Source: Selenomonadaceae bacterium
Lineage (GTDB): Bacteria; Bacillota; Negativicutes; Selenomonadales; Selenomonadaceae
DNA length: 35,952 nt
Reading direction: 5' to 3'
Assembly (NCBI GenBank): GCA_017412925.1
Contig: JAFPVP010000018.1
Span: 1-35,952 of the forward strand
Of this stretch, positions 7,990 to 13,861 are shown piece after piece (within the stretch, counting starts at the first letter, position 1; every line of letters begins with the position of its first letter). The position numbers and the translations under genes are program-made. Below the pieces are notes generated by a model. It was not told the DNA's origin and did not search any database. It saw only the letters and a program-made list of their open reading frames with translations.

Positions 7990-8795
7990 GCCCAAATGGA
8001 AAATTGCATTTAAACGCAATTTTTCAATCCCAATCTCAAAATCACCCTAAATTTAGGGGGTTTTTTTTACCCCACGAAAAATCCGCATTAGAACGCCATT
8101 TTTTAGACCTGAAAATTGCATTTATTTGCAATTTCTCGTTTGACCCTAAAAACCGCCTCTCCAAACAGGTTTCGAGGCTCAAAATCGGTGCCGCATTGAA
8201 ATTTTCAGCCCGAAACGCCGTTTTTCAAGCCCTGAAAATTGCATTTATTTGCAATTTCTCGTTTGACCCTAAAAACCGCCTCTCCAAACAGGTTTCGAGG
8301 CTCAAAATCGGTGTCGGCTTGAAATTTTCTGCTCGCGACGCCATTTTTCAGCCCCTGAAAATTGCATTTATTTGCAATTTCTCGTTCGTGCCCCAGAATC
8401 GCCACGCAAAGCCATGTTTCGACGCTTCAAAAGCTGTTTCGACGCTTAAAAACGCCGATGTGCGGACTTTTTTGTCTGCCACAATGGAAAATTGCATTTA
8501 AACGCAATTTTTCAACCCAAACCCCAAAATCACTCAAAAAACAGGCGTTTTTTTCGCCACACGGAAAATCCGCGCCATTACGCCATTTTTCAGCCTTGAA
8601 AATTGCATTTATTTGCAATTTCTCGTTCCGACCCTCTCAAACCCCAAATCCGAGGCTCAAAAGCCGTGCCGCATTGAAATTTTCAGCCCCAAATGCCGTT
8701 TTTCAGCCCCTGAAAATTGCATTTATTTGCAATTTCCCGTTTGCCCTTCCAAACCACCCAAAAATCTGCTAAAATCGGTTCAAAATCCGTTTTGA
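7990..8795. repeat. Array of seven hairpin-bearing repeat units, no gene
   Basis: The core GAAAATTGCATTTA recurs at 7999, 8111, 8234, 8357, 8487, 8598 and 8712, with spacings of 112, 123, 123, 130, 111 and 114. Each core is a hairpin. Type A (7999, 8487) has arms AAAATTGC/GCAATTTT around ATTTAAAC. Type B (the other five) has arms AAATTGCA/TGCAATTT around TTTATT and is preceded by a second hairpin such as TTTTCAGCCCCTGAAAA. The order is A-B-B-B-A-B-B, a higher-order repeat. Units starting at 8111 and 8234 are nearly identical for about 75 bases (including AACAGGTTTCGAGGCTCAAA). Open frames here are low-complexity reads of the repeats, not genes. The array ends about 100 bases before a RepL-like gene. 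Confidence 0.9.
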
Positions 8796-8899
8796 AGGGC
8801 ATTTCGGCTGATGAAACCCTCTCCGAACTGAAAATCTCCGCCAATTTGCCCTAAATCGTCCGTCTGAAGATGTTTTTCGCCTTTGAAAGGAGTTTTATC

Positions 8900-9295
8900 A
8901 TGATTTTTCGTGAAGAAGACCTGCTCAACAAGATTATTGCCGCTCCAAACGGCTCCGAACTCAAAATTTTCGTCTATATCGCACTGAAACAGCCCGCGGA
9001 AGGCATTTTGGGCTTTGAAACCACTAAAGAACAGCTCGCTATCGACTTAAACTTGAAAATTAGGACTGTTTTTACCGCTTTGCACTGGTTGAAGAATAAT
9101 TTGCTCATTCAAGAGCTGAAATTGTTCGATACTGTCGATTTTATGGTGAATCCGCGCTTCGTTATGAATAATTCCGACTATCAAGACCGTTTGAACGAGT
9201 GGAATCGCCGTTGCCGCCTCGATATTGCCCGCGAAATTCGTATTAAGAAAGAAAAACGCCGTCGCGAGCTTAAAATTGCTAAAAAAAATGCTTGA
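8900..9295 (+). CDS. RepL-like winged-helix protein
   Basis: A 131-residue basic protein with a winged helix-turn-helix at about 45-105: TTKEQLAIDLNLKIRTV (helices 2-3) then ALHWLKNNLLIQ and a wing ending FMVNPRFVMNNSD. This arrangement, with NPxFVMNN after the wing, resembles RepL-type replication/maintenance proteins of Firmicute plasmids. The C-terminal 35 residues are a lysine/arginine-rich helix suited to nucleic-acid binding. AAAGGAG (8886-8892) fixes the start at 8900. A seven-unit hairpin array lies directly upstream, as iterons do in replicons, which could be its binding sites. Whether it initiates replication or is a domesticated regulator cannot be told from sequence. Confidence 0.6.
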   Translation: MIFREEDLLNKIIAAPNGSELKIFVYIALKQPAEGILGFETTKEQLAIDLNLKIRTVFTALHWLKNNLLIQELKLFDTVDFMVNPRFVMNNSDYQDRLNEWNRRCRLDIAREIRIKKEKRRRELKIAKKNA

Positions 9296-9319
9296 CAGCC
9301 CGTTTTTTTTTTTTATAAT
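9292..9319 (+). promoter_or_regulatory. Consensus promoter with a T12 tract in the spacer
   Basis: TTGACA (9292-9297) and TATAAT (9314-9319) are both perfect, with 16 bases between. Twelve consecutive T (9303-9314) run through most of the spacer into the -10 box. The promoter overlaps the last codons of the RepL-like gene. Confidence 0.75.
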
Positions 9320-9325
9320 GCTTCC

Positions 9326-9401
9326 GCCAATATTCCAGTATAAAACCAACTGTCTGATGAAAAAAATCCCGTCTAAAGTACGTAAGCGGCGGGATTTTTT
9401 C
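9326..9401 (+). ncRNA. Possible short orphan transcript
   Basis: Between the consensus promoter and a terminator only about 76 bases would be transcribed. They contain no convincing gene; an ATG at 9358 opens a 31-codon frame that runs through both terminators. The product could be a small RNA, or the promoter could simply be insulated by the terminator. No RNA family is recognised. Confidence 0.3.
9364..9401 (+). terminator. Rho-independent terminator
   Basis: ATCCCGTC pairs with GGCGGGAT (one G-T pair) around a 14-base loop, followed by TTTTTTCGTTT. Confidence 0.75.
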
Positions 9402-9412
9402 GTTTATGACAT

Positions 9413-9442
9413 AAAAAAACGCCCCGACATGTCGTCAGGGCT
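9413..9442 (-). terminator. Terminator of the minus-strand DUF operon
   Basis: On the minus strand GCCCTGAC pairs with GTCGGGGC and is followed by seven T. It sits just past the stop at 9449. Confidence 0.75.
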
Positions 9443-9448
9443 TAATTT

Positions 9449-9691
9449 TTAGCTCAAATCAAGGTATTTCGTCGTTGTATTGCGTTTGATCGCCTTATTT
9501 ATCCTCCGAAAGTCCGAAGAGTCGCGGTCGCCGATAATTATGTTCTCTTCCTGCATGAAAGTTTCCAAATTTTGAATATCAGAAGCCGAAACATCACTGC
9601 GCGGGCTCCTTAACGTAATTGTGCGCGTGTCTCCGTCCAAAAATGAGCATTCAATACTTAAAACAGACGCCATTTTAACTATATCAGCCAT
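9449..9691 (-). CDS. Small conserved protein, DUF2922-like
   Basis: An 80-residue protein with the pattern of DUF2922: an N-terminal strand with a hydrophobic alternation, LRSPRSDVSASDIQNLETFM as the conserved centre, then a charged C-terminus (INKAIKRNTTTKYLDLS). It is the third and last gene of a three-gene minus-strand operon; its start overlaps the preceding stop by a base. No signal peptide or catalytic motif is visible. Members of this family occur in Firmicutes next to DUF1659 genes and have no established function. The assignment is by resemblance only. Confidence 0.6.
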   Translation of the reverse strand: MADIVKMASVLSIECSFLDGDTRTITLRSPRSDVSASDIQNLETFMQEENIIIGDRDSSDFRRINKAIKRNTTTKYLDLS

Positions 9692-9876
9692 TATACCACG
9701 CTCTCTTTCGTGATTTTAGTCGTTTTGTCGTAAATTTCGTCCGTTAATGCTACTAACATTTGCGCGAACTGCCGCAATTTGTCGTTTGTAGCCTCAGGAT
9801 TTACATAAATTATGTTTGTCGTCTTTTTTTTGCCGTTATCTTCCGTAATTATCTCGATACTCGTCAATTTAGCCAC
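9691..9876 (-). CDS. Small conserved protein, DUF1659-like
   Basis: A 61-residue protein. The segment VNPEATNDKLRQFAQMLVALTDEIYDKTTKI matches the usual look of DUF1659 (strand, then a helix containing QFAQxLxALT, then a polar tail with K-T). It is the middle gene of the operon and overlaps the preceding gene by 8 bases and the following one by one base, implying coupled translation. No function is known for the family. Confidence 0.6.
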   Translation of the reverse strand: MAKLTSIEIITEDNGKKKTTNIIYVNPEATNDKLRQFAQMLVALTDEIYDKTTKITKESVV

Positions 9877-10123
9877 TATAAATAACCTCCTCCTCGATAA
9901 TTACGATTTTTGCGCCGTCAATCCGAGTAAATGGCGCGCCATCTGCCGAAACGAACGTTTGATAGAAATATTCGTATTCGTTATTGACATTTTCGTTAAT
10001 CGCAAGGATTTTCGACTTGACATTGGACAAATCTGCTGCCGCAACGCCCTCCAAAGTGTAATTCCGCGTGGTTTCGTCCTCATAAAGCAACGTTAAGACG
10101 ACATTATTCGTTTGCGACGACAT
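9869..10123 (-). CDS. Small conserved protein, DUF2922-like, first gene of operon
   Basis: An 84-residue acidic protein. NNVVLTLLYEDETTRNYTL, then LSNVKSKILAINENV, and DGAKIVIIEEEVIYSG at the end match the strand-helix-strand layout of DUF2922, where the closing strand reads A-x-I-V. A Shine-Dalgarno-like AAGGACGGTG precedes the ATG. It heads three minus-strand genes that diverge from the double-glycine peptide genes starting at 10266; the 142 bases between hold both control regions. Confidence 0.6.
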   Translation of the reverse strand: MSSQTNNVVLTLLYEDETTRNYTLEGVAAADLSNVKSKILAINENVNNEYEYFYQTFVSADGAPFTRIDGAKIVIIEEEVIYSG

Positions 10124-10207
10124 TTTGATGCACCGTCCTTACTGCTTGATTGGGATCATACTGATTTTGAAAGTTTATAATGCCCAAAAGCTGATTAATT
10201 CCGCCGA

Positions 10208-10257
10208 GTAACAAAATCGGATTTCCAACGTATAAGCAGTATAAAACGATTTGGAGG
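10208..10257 (+). promoter_or_regulatory. Duplicated upstream region, copy 1
   Basis: These 50 bases recur at 10658-10707 with 46 identities and end at the GGAGG ribosome-binding site in both. GTAACA (10208-10213) and TATAAG (10231-10236) are 17 bases apart and could be the -35 and -10. Since the copies lie in front of otherwise different genes, the block is likely a transferable promoter/leader. Confidence 0.6.
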
Positions 10258-10265
10258 TAGATAAT

Positions 10266-10559
10266 ATGGCTGAAAAGAACAAATTCGCGGACGAAATGCT
10301 CACCGATGACGAACTCGACAACATTTTTGGCGGCTCAAACGGTTATGTTTATTATGCTCGCGTAGAAAGACCCGGCATTGACGGCTACTATCTTGTATTC
10401 AGCGAAAAACCTATGTTGAAGGAAGAAGTAAGATTTTGTGTGTACACTACACCGCATATCATTTCCCCATTTATCGACTATAAAGACAAAGCCAAATTTT
10501 TGGATATAGCAAAAGCTAAAGGTTATGAAGCTATCGATTACGACAAGATGAAGAATTAA
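10266..10559 (+). CDS. Double-glycine leader peptide, bacteriocin-like precursor
   Basis: A 97-residue small protein with a 23-residue leader MAEKNKFADEMLTDDELDNIFGG ending in Gly-Gly (written in parts: MAEKNKFADEM, then LTDDELDNIFGG). The LTDDELDxxxGG pattern is that of Nif11/bacteriocin-type leaders recognised by C39-peptidase ABC exporters. The cargo (about 74 residues, starting SNGYVYYARVERPG) has one cysteine and no recognised fold. The ATG is chosen because GGAGG lies at 10253-10257. No exporter or modification enzyme is in the window. It shares its upstream region, but not its cargo, with the next gene. Confidence 0.65.
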   Translation: MAEKNKFADEMLTDDELDNIFGGSNGYVYYARVERPGIDGYYLVFSEKPMLKEEVRFCVYTTPHIISPFIDYKDKAKFLDIAKAKGYEAIDYDKMKN

Positions 10560-10595
10560 AAAATGCGGCGGACGGTCGAAATCTATGATAGAAAG

Positions 10596-10624
10596 CCCTT
10601 CGGCAACGTGTTGGAGGGTTTTTT
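10596..10624 (+). terminator. Rho-independent terminator
   Basis: CCCTTCGGCAAC pairs imperfectly with GTTGGAGGG and is followed by six T. Same family as the terminators at 7956, 11107 and 11661. Confidence 0.85.
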
Positions 10625-10657
10625 CGTTAACGGAGGCAAATTTTTCTGCTAAATTGC

Positions 10658-10707
10658 GTAACAAAATCATATTTCCAACGTATAAGCAGTATAAAATGCT
10701 TTGGAGG
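10658..10707 (+). promoter_or_regulatory. Duplicated upstream region, copy 2
   Basis: Second copy of the 50-base block at 10208-10257, again with GTAACA and TATAAG 17 bases apart and ending in GGAGG. The four mismatches lie at two positions after ACAAAATC and in the bases just before TTTGGAGG. Confidence 0.6.
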
Positions 10708-10716
10708 TTGATAAAA

Positions 10717-11070
10717 ATGGCAAAACGCGAAGAAAACATGAAAAAAATCAACGCGGAACTCGAATTGATGAGCGATGAGGAACTCGAAAGCGTTGCTGGC
10801 GGAACAATCGGTCAAACTGCCGGAGATAGCAAGATTCTTTACGATTATGGGCTTATGGATAAATATTACGGCACGATACCTGTAATGTTCTATTGGAATT
10901 CGAAAAGCGCGGAAGTTGATGCAGGTTGGTCGAAAGCCGGCATTACTTGCGTAACGAAACCTTTCGGTTCTAACCAATATTTCCTCAACGACAAGGAAAT
11001 TTCGCGCGGAGAGGCTTATGATCACTTGAAAGCGAATTTTAAAAGGATTCATCAAATCAGCGAAGATTAA
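10717..11070 (+). CDS. Double-glycine leader peptide, second precursor
   Basis: A 117-residue protein with a leader of about 29 residues ending LMSDEELESVAGG, again the E-L-x-x-V-x-G-G type. The cargo (about 88 residues from TIGQTAGDSKIL) is rich in Tyr, Trp and Lys, has one cysteine (ITCVTKP), and is not obviously related to the cargo of the gene at 10266. GGAGG at 10703-10707 sets the start; a longer frame from 10585 would pass through the preceding terminator. With no exporter nearby, processing would rely on genes outside this window. A secreted antimicrobial or signalling peptide is inference. Confidence 0.65.
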   Translation: MAKREENMKKINAELELMSDEELESVAGGTIGQTAGDSKILYDYGLMDKYYGTIPVMFYWNSKSAEVDAGWSKAGITCVTKPFGSNQYFLNDKEISRGEAYDHLKANFKRIHQISED

Positions 11071-11106
11071 TTTTGCTTAAAAAAGCGTCTCGACAGCAAA
11101 AAAAAG

Positions 11107-11135
11107 CCCTTCGGCGGTTTGTCGGAGGGTTTTTT
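11107..11135 (+). terminator. Rho-independent terminator
   Basis: CCCTTCGGC pairs with GTCGGAGGG (internal T-G mismatch as in its relatives), followed by six T. Confidence 0.88.
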
Positions 11136-11137
11136 CG

Positions 11138-11166
11138 TTGACTTTGTTAAAAAATTTTGCTAAAAT
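11138..11166 (+). promoter_or_regulatory. Promoter of the toxin-antitoxin pair
   Basis: TTGACT (11138-11143) and TAAAAT (11161-11166) are separated by 17 bases, immediately after the preceding terminator. Confidence 0.65.
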
Positions 11167-11183
11167 TTATTCGAGGTGAGAAG

Positions 11184-11486
11184 ATGGACGTAAATTTTGA
11201 ACTCGGAGATTTGAAATTTGTTTGGGATAGTAATAAAAACGAACTAAATTGGCGAAAACATAGAGTAAGATTTGAAGATGCGGCGCGAATTTTCCTTGAT
11301 GAATACAGATACGATGACTTTGATGAGCTTCACAGTAATTTTGAAGACAGAATTAAGACTGTAGGCTTTGTTAGAAACGTTTTGGCGGTAATTTATACCG
11401 AACGAGGAGACAGAACAAGAATTATTTCGGCGCGTCGTGCTGATAGAGATGAGGAGGCTGAGTATTTTGGACAATTCAAGCAATAA
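11184..11486 (+). CDS. brnT: BrnT-family toxin
   Basis: A 100-residue BrnT/DUF497 ribonuclease toxin. Family marks are KFVWDSNKNELNWRKH near the start (W-D-x-x-K-x-x-x-N-x-x-K-H), FEDAARIF, a central acidic stretch ending EDRIKTVGF, and AVIYTERGDRTRIISARRA at the end. In the family the toxin cleaves RNA and is neutralised by BrnA, which also represses the operon. GAGGTGAG precedes the ATG by 5 bases. The downstream antitoxin gene overlaps its end by 20 bases. Length is typical. Confidence 0.85.
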   Translation: MDVNFELGDLKFVWDSNKNELNWRKHRVRFEDAARIFLDEYRYDDFDELHSNFEDRIKTVGFVRNVLAVIYTERGDRTRIISARRADRDEEAEYFGQFKQ

Positions 11487-11655
11487 AAACATTCCGCCGC
11501 TCACTAAAGAGCAAATTTGGAGACTTTATCAACTTTCAAAGATGTCTGATGATGAAATTGATTACAGCGACATTCCGAAAATTACAAAAGAAGAATGGAA
11601 CGAAAAATTTAAACCTTCGCGCCTTCGTAAACAAAAACAAAACATTGCAAGTTAA
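11467..11655 (+). CDS. brnA: BrnA-like antitoxin
   Basis: A 62-residue protein from a TTG start that has GAGGAGG (11451-11457) at good spacing; an ATG at 11449 would place the start inside that site. SDDEIDYSDIPKITKEEW is the BrnA signature that contacts the toxin. The family's C-terminal ribbon-helix-helix DNA-binding part seems reduced to a basic tail (KPSRLRKQKQ), so autorepression may be weaker or use another factor. It overlaps brnT by 20 bases. Confidence 0.75.
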   Translation: MDNSSNKNIPPLTKEQIWRLYQLSKMSDDEIDYSDIPKITKEEWNEKFKPSRLRKQKQNIAS

Positions 11656-11694
11656 AAAAAAGCCCTTCGGCGCACGGTCGGAGGGTTTTTTTTA
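11654..11694. terminator. Bidirectional terminator between brnA and prepilin peptidase
   Basis: CCCTTCGGC pairs with GTCGGAGGG, with eight T to the right and an A-run to the left, serving the convergent genes on both sides. Confidence 0.85.
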
Positions 11695-11695
11695 G

Positions 11696-12298
11696 TTATT
11701 TTAGCAGAAAATACATCGCACTAAGCGCAAAATAAGGACCGTAAGCAAAAAAACTCTTTCGGTCTTTTTTCTTAATCAAAATCATGAATAGAGCGGCTAA
11801 TCCGCCAAAAATCGACCCGAAAATCACGACATTTAATAGATTTTCCGCTCCGAGCCAGAAACCTAGCGCGAAAATTAGTTTAACGTCGCCGCCACCGAGT
11901 GATCCTTTAGAAATTATCGCCAACAACAGAAAAATTCCGCCGCCGACCATCGCCGCAATGAAATTTTCCATTAAAATTGCGTTTTGCCACGCAAAAACCG
12001 CTCCGATAGCCGCAAAAGGCAAAGTCATGGCGTCGAAGAGCATGTATTGTTCAAAATCCGTCACGGTCATGAGCAAAAGGAAGAAAATCGCCGACATTAT
12101 CCAAAAATCTCCATTCAAAGTCAAAAAAATCAGCGCGAGAAACAAAATTGGCTTGCGAAAACGTGCTCGACGTGAAATTTCTTCTGGAAAAGTCAGTTCC
12201 TGGCAATTTTCATAGAGTTTATCAATCCAAATCGACCCGACGACTGTTAAAATCGCCGCAAAAATTATTTTCGCGATTAAAATCTCGATAAAAATCAT
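11696..12298 (-). CDS. Prepilin peptidase, A24 family
   Basis: A 200-residue membrane protease that cleaves type IV prepilin-like leaders. Its two catalytic aspartates are in VTDFEQYMLFD (D81) and GGGDVKL (D138), each at the end of a hydrophobic segment as in the family. Six to seven membrane helices are visible. It lacks the long cysteine-rich N-terminal methylase part of PilD, so it is the short TadV/CpaA-like or Firmicute type. The ATG at 12298 is preferred to a TTG three codons earlier because GGGGAGAG sits at better spacing. No pilus genes are beside it. Confidence 0.85.
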   Translation of the reverse strand: MIFIEILIAKIIFAAILTVVGSIWIDKLYENCQELTFPEEISRRARFRKPILFLALIFLTLNGDFWIMSAIFFLLLMTVTDFEQYMLFDAMTLPFAAIGAVFAWQNAILMENFIAAMVGGGIFLLLAIISKGSLGGGDVKLIFALGFWLGAENLLNVVIFGSIFGGLAALFMILIKKKDRKSFFAYGPYFALSAMYFLLK

Positions 12299-12338
12299 TT
12301 TCAACACTCTCCCCAGAAGAATTTTCCCTAATTATAGC

Positions 12339-12368
12339 AAAAAAAATCGCCCGATAAAGTTTCAGGCG
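12339..12368 (-). terminator. Terminator of the rsmG operon
   Basis: On the minus strand CGCCTGA pairs with TCGGGCG around a 7-base loop, followed by at least eight T. Confidence 0.75.
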
Positions 12369-12371
12369 CAT

Positions 12372-12584
12372 TTACGGCGAAATTTTTGATTTATGGGCTG
12401 AAAAATCCTCTTTAACGTATTTAAGGGCGGCAACGGGGCAAATTGAAGCGATATTCGCCCAATCCTCCGATAAATTGGTCTTGTCAAAAAAAATTTGACC
12501 GCGTTTATACGTTACGCCGCCAAATTCGGCTTCACTGACGCAAGCCAAGCATTTTACACAAATTTTTTCGTCGTAATGAATCAT
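12372..12584 (-). CDS. Small ferredoxin-like protein
   Basis: A 70-residue protein with CVKCLAC (Cys 9, 12 and 15) and a distant CPV (Cys 49), enough for one [4Fe-4S] or [3Fe-4S] cluster as in short ferredoxins. The middle (FGGVTYKRGQIFF) is a beta hairpin and the C-terminus is basic. The start overlaps the stop of the CNNM gene by four bases, so it is translated with it. It would act as a cytoplasmic electron carrier; its partner is unknown. Confidence 0.75.
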   Translation of the reverse strand: MIHYDEKICVKCLACVSEAEFGGVTYKRGQIFFDKTNLSEDWANIASICPVAALKYVKEDFSAHKSKISP

Positions 12585-13861
12585 AGCTCGTTAATTAGGA
12601 TTTTTTTAATGCGAACGCCGTCCATTTCGGTAACTTTGAAGCGAAAACCGTTCCAATCGTGAATTTCGCCGACTTTTGGGATATAACCGAAGCGGGAAGT
12701 TAAAAAACCGCCCATAGTTTGGAAATGATCGTGTTCTTCGTCGGGCAAAGTCTCAATATTAAAGCGTTCCTTGAATTCGTCAATATCACAAAGCCCGTCG
12801 ACCGTCCAAGAGTTATCTTTATTCTTTATAAACTGATGTTCGGGCTCTTCAGGGCTATTTATGTCGACAATTTCGCTTAAAATGTCGTAAAGGGTGATGA
12901 AACCGATAATTCCGCCGTATTCGTCGTTTACCATCGCCTCAGTAATGCCACTAGAGCGAAATTTTTCGACGACGCGGAAAGATTCCATAGTTCGCGGCAC
13001 ATAACTTGCTTTTTTAATTAAATCAGTCAAATTAATGTCGCGACCGCCTTTTAAAACGGCATCGAGCAGATCTTTTGCGTAAATTAGCCCGCGACAATCG
13101 TCAAGACTGCCATAACCGACGGGAAAAATCGTATGCGGACTTTCCTGGACGATTTTTAGATTTTTTTCCAAATCGTCGTCCAAATCGAGCCAAATAATCT
13201 TAACACGCGGCGTCATAAGGGAATAAGCGGTTTCATCGCCGACATCGAAGATTCTGCCGACCATTTCCTGTTCAGATTTCTCAATCGTGCCGTCTTCGGT
13301 GCCCTGTTCGATTAAATCTTTAACTTCGTCCTCGGTTACGGTGTCATTTTTAGTTAAATTCATGCCAAAAATAAATCCGACGCCGCCAGCGACAGTTGAG
13401 AGCATAGCAACGACCGGATTCATTATTTTGACGATAAATCGGAAGGTTTTATGATGATTTAGCAAAAATTTTTCTGGTTCGCGTTTAGCGGCTTGTTTAG
13501 GCAAAAATTCTCCGAACAACAGGAAAATAAACGTCGTAACGCAAAGCGCGATAGCCGCCGCTGGAAAAATTGATAAATTTAAGTGCTCGGCGATATTTGG
13601 GCTGGTTAAAATTGCGCAAACGCCGGCTAAAATGCCTGTGCAAGTGATTCCGATTTGCGCGACGGTCAAAGTTGCGTGCGATTCTGTCATTTCCAGGGCA
13701 GTTTTAGCGTCCGAGTCGCCTTCTTCCGATAATTTTTCCAATCTCCCGCGATGACTTTCTATCAAAGCGGTTTCAATCAGCGAAAAGTAGCCGCTCACCG
13801 CCGCCAACACGATTATCAGCGCAGGCGGGATTAATTCTGTTTCCAAACTTCCACACTCCAT
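12581..13861 (-). CDS. CNNM/CBS-domain transporter-like protein (hemolysin family)
   Basis: A 426-residue inner-membrane protein of the CorC/HlyC-TlyC family, likely in Mg2+ or Na+ transport despite the hemolysin name. Residues about 8-195 form the four-helix CNNM (DUF21) domain, with ESHRGRLEKLSEEGD in the first loop and GITCTGILAG. Residues about 210-335 form two CBS domains (MTPRVKIIWLDLD; VPRTMESFRVVEKF). Residues about 345-425 form the CorC_HlyC domain (DNSWTVDGLCDIDEF). Its ATG overlaps the stop of the upstream gene (TAATG), indicating coupling. Confidence 0.88.
   Translation of the reverse strand: MECGSLETELIPPALIIVLAAVSGYFSLIETALIESHRGRLEKLSEEGDSDAKTALEMTESHATLTVAQIGITCTGILAGVCAILTSPNIAEHLNLSIFPAAAIALCVTTFIFLLFGEFLPKQAAKREPEKFLLNHHKTFRFIVKIMNPVVAMLSTVAGGVGFIFGMNLTKNDTVTEDEVKDLIEQGTEDGTIEKSEQEMVGRIFDVGDETAYSLMTPRVKIIWLDLDDDLEKNLKIVQESPHTIFPVGYGSLDDCRGLIYAKDLLDAVLKGGRDINLTDLIKKASYVPRTMESFRVVEKFRSSGITEAMVNDEYGGIIGFITLYDILSEIVDINSPEEPEHQFIKNKDNSWTVDGLCDIDEFKERFNIETLPDEEHDHFQTMGGFLTSRFGYIPKVGEIHDWNGFRFKVTEMDGVRIKKILINEL

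Noticed and set aside
7968-8501. 177-codon open frame across the hairpin array, and a similar one at 8362-8772
   Set aside because: The starts lie inside a terminator or repeat, there is no ribosome-binding site, and the translation is just the repeat (LKIAFICNFSF) over and over. The frame survives because the spacings of 123 are multiples of three.
7990-8795. CRISPR array
   Set aside because: Repeats are about 110-130 bp units with similar, not unique, intervening sequence, and there are no cas genes.
9358-9452. 31-codon frame (MKKIPSKVRKRRDFF...) after the T12 promoter
   Set aside because: It runs through two terminator hairpins and lacks a ribosome-binding site, so it is more likely an accident of the hairpin sequences.
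10585-10716. N-terminal extension of the second double-glycine peptide
   Set aside because: The extension would be translated across a terminator and the promoter block; the GGAGG at 10703 clearly serves the ATG at 10717.
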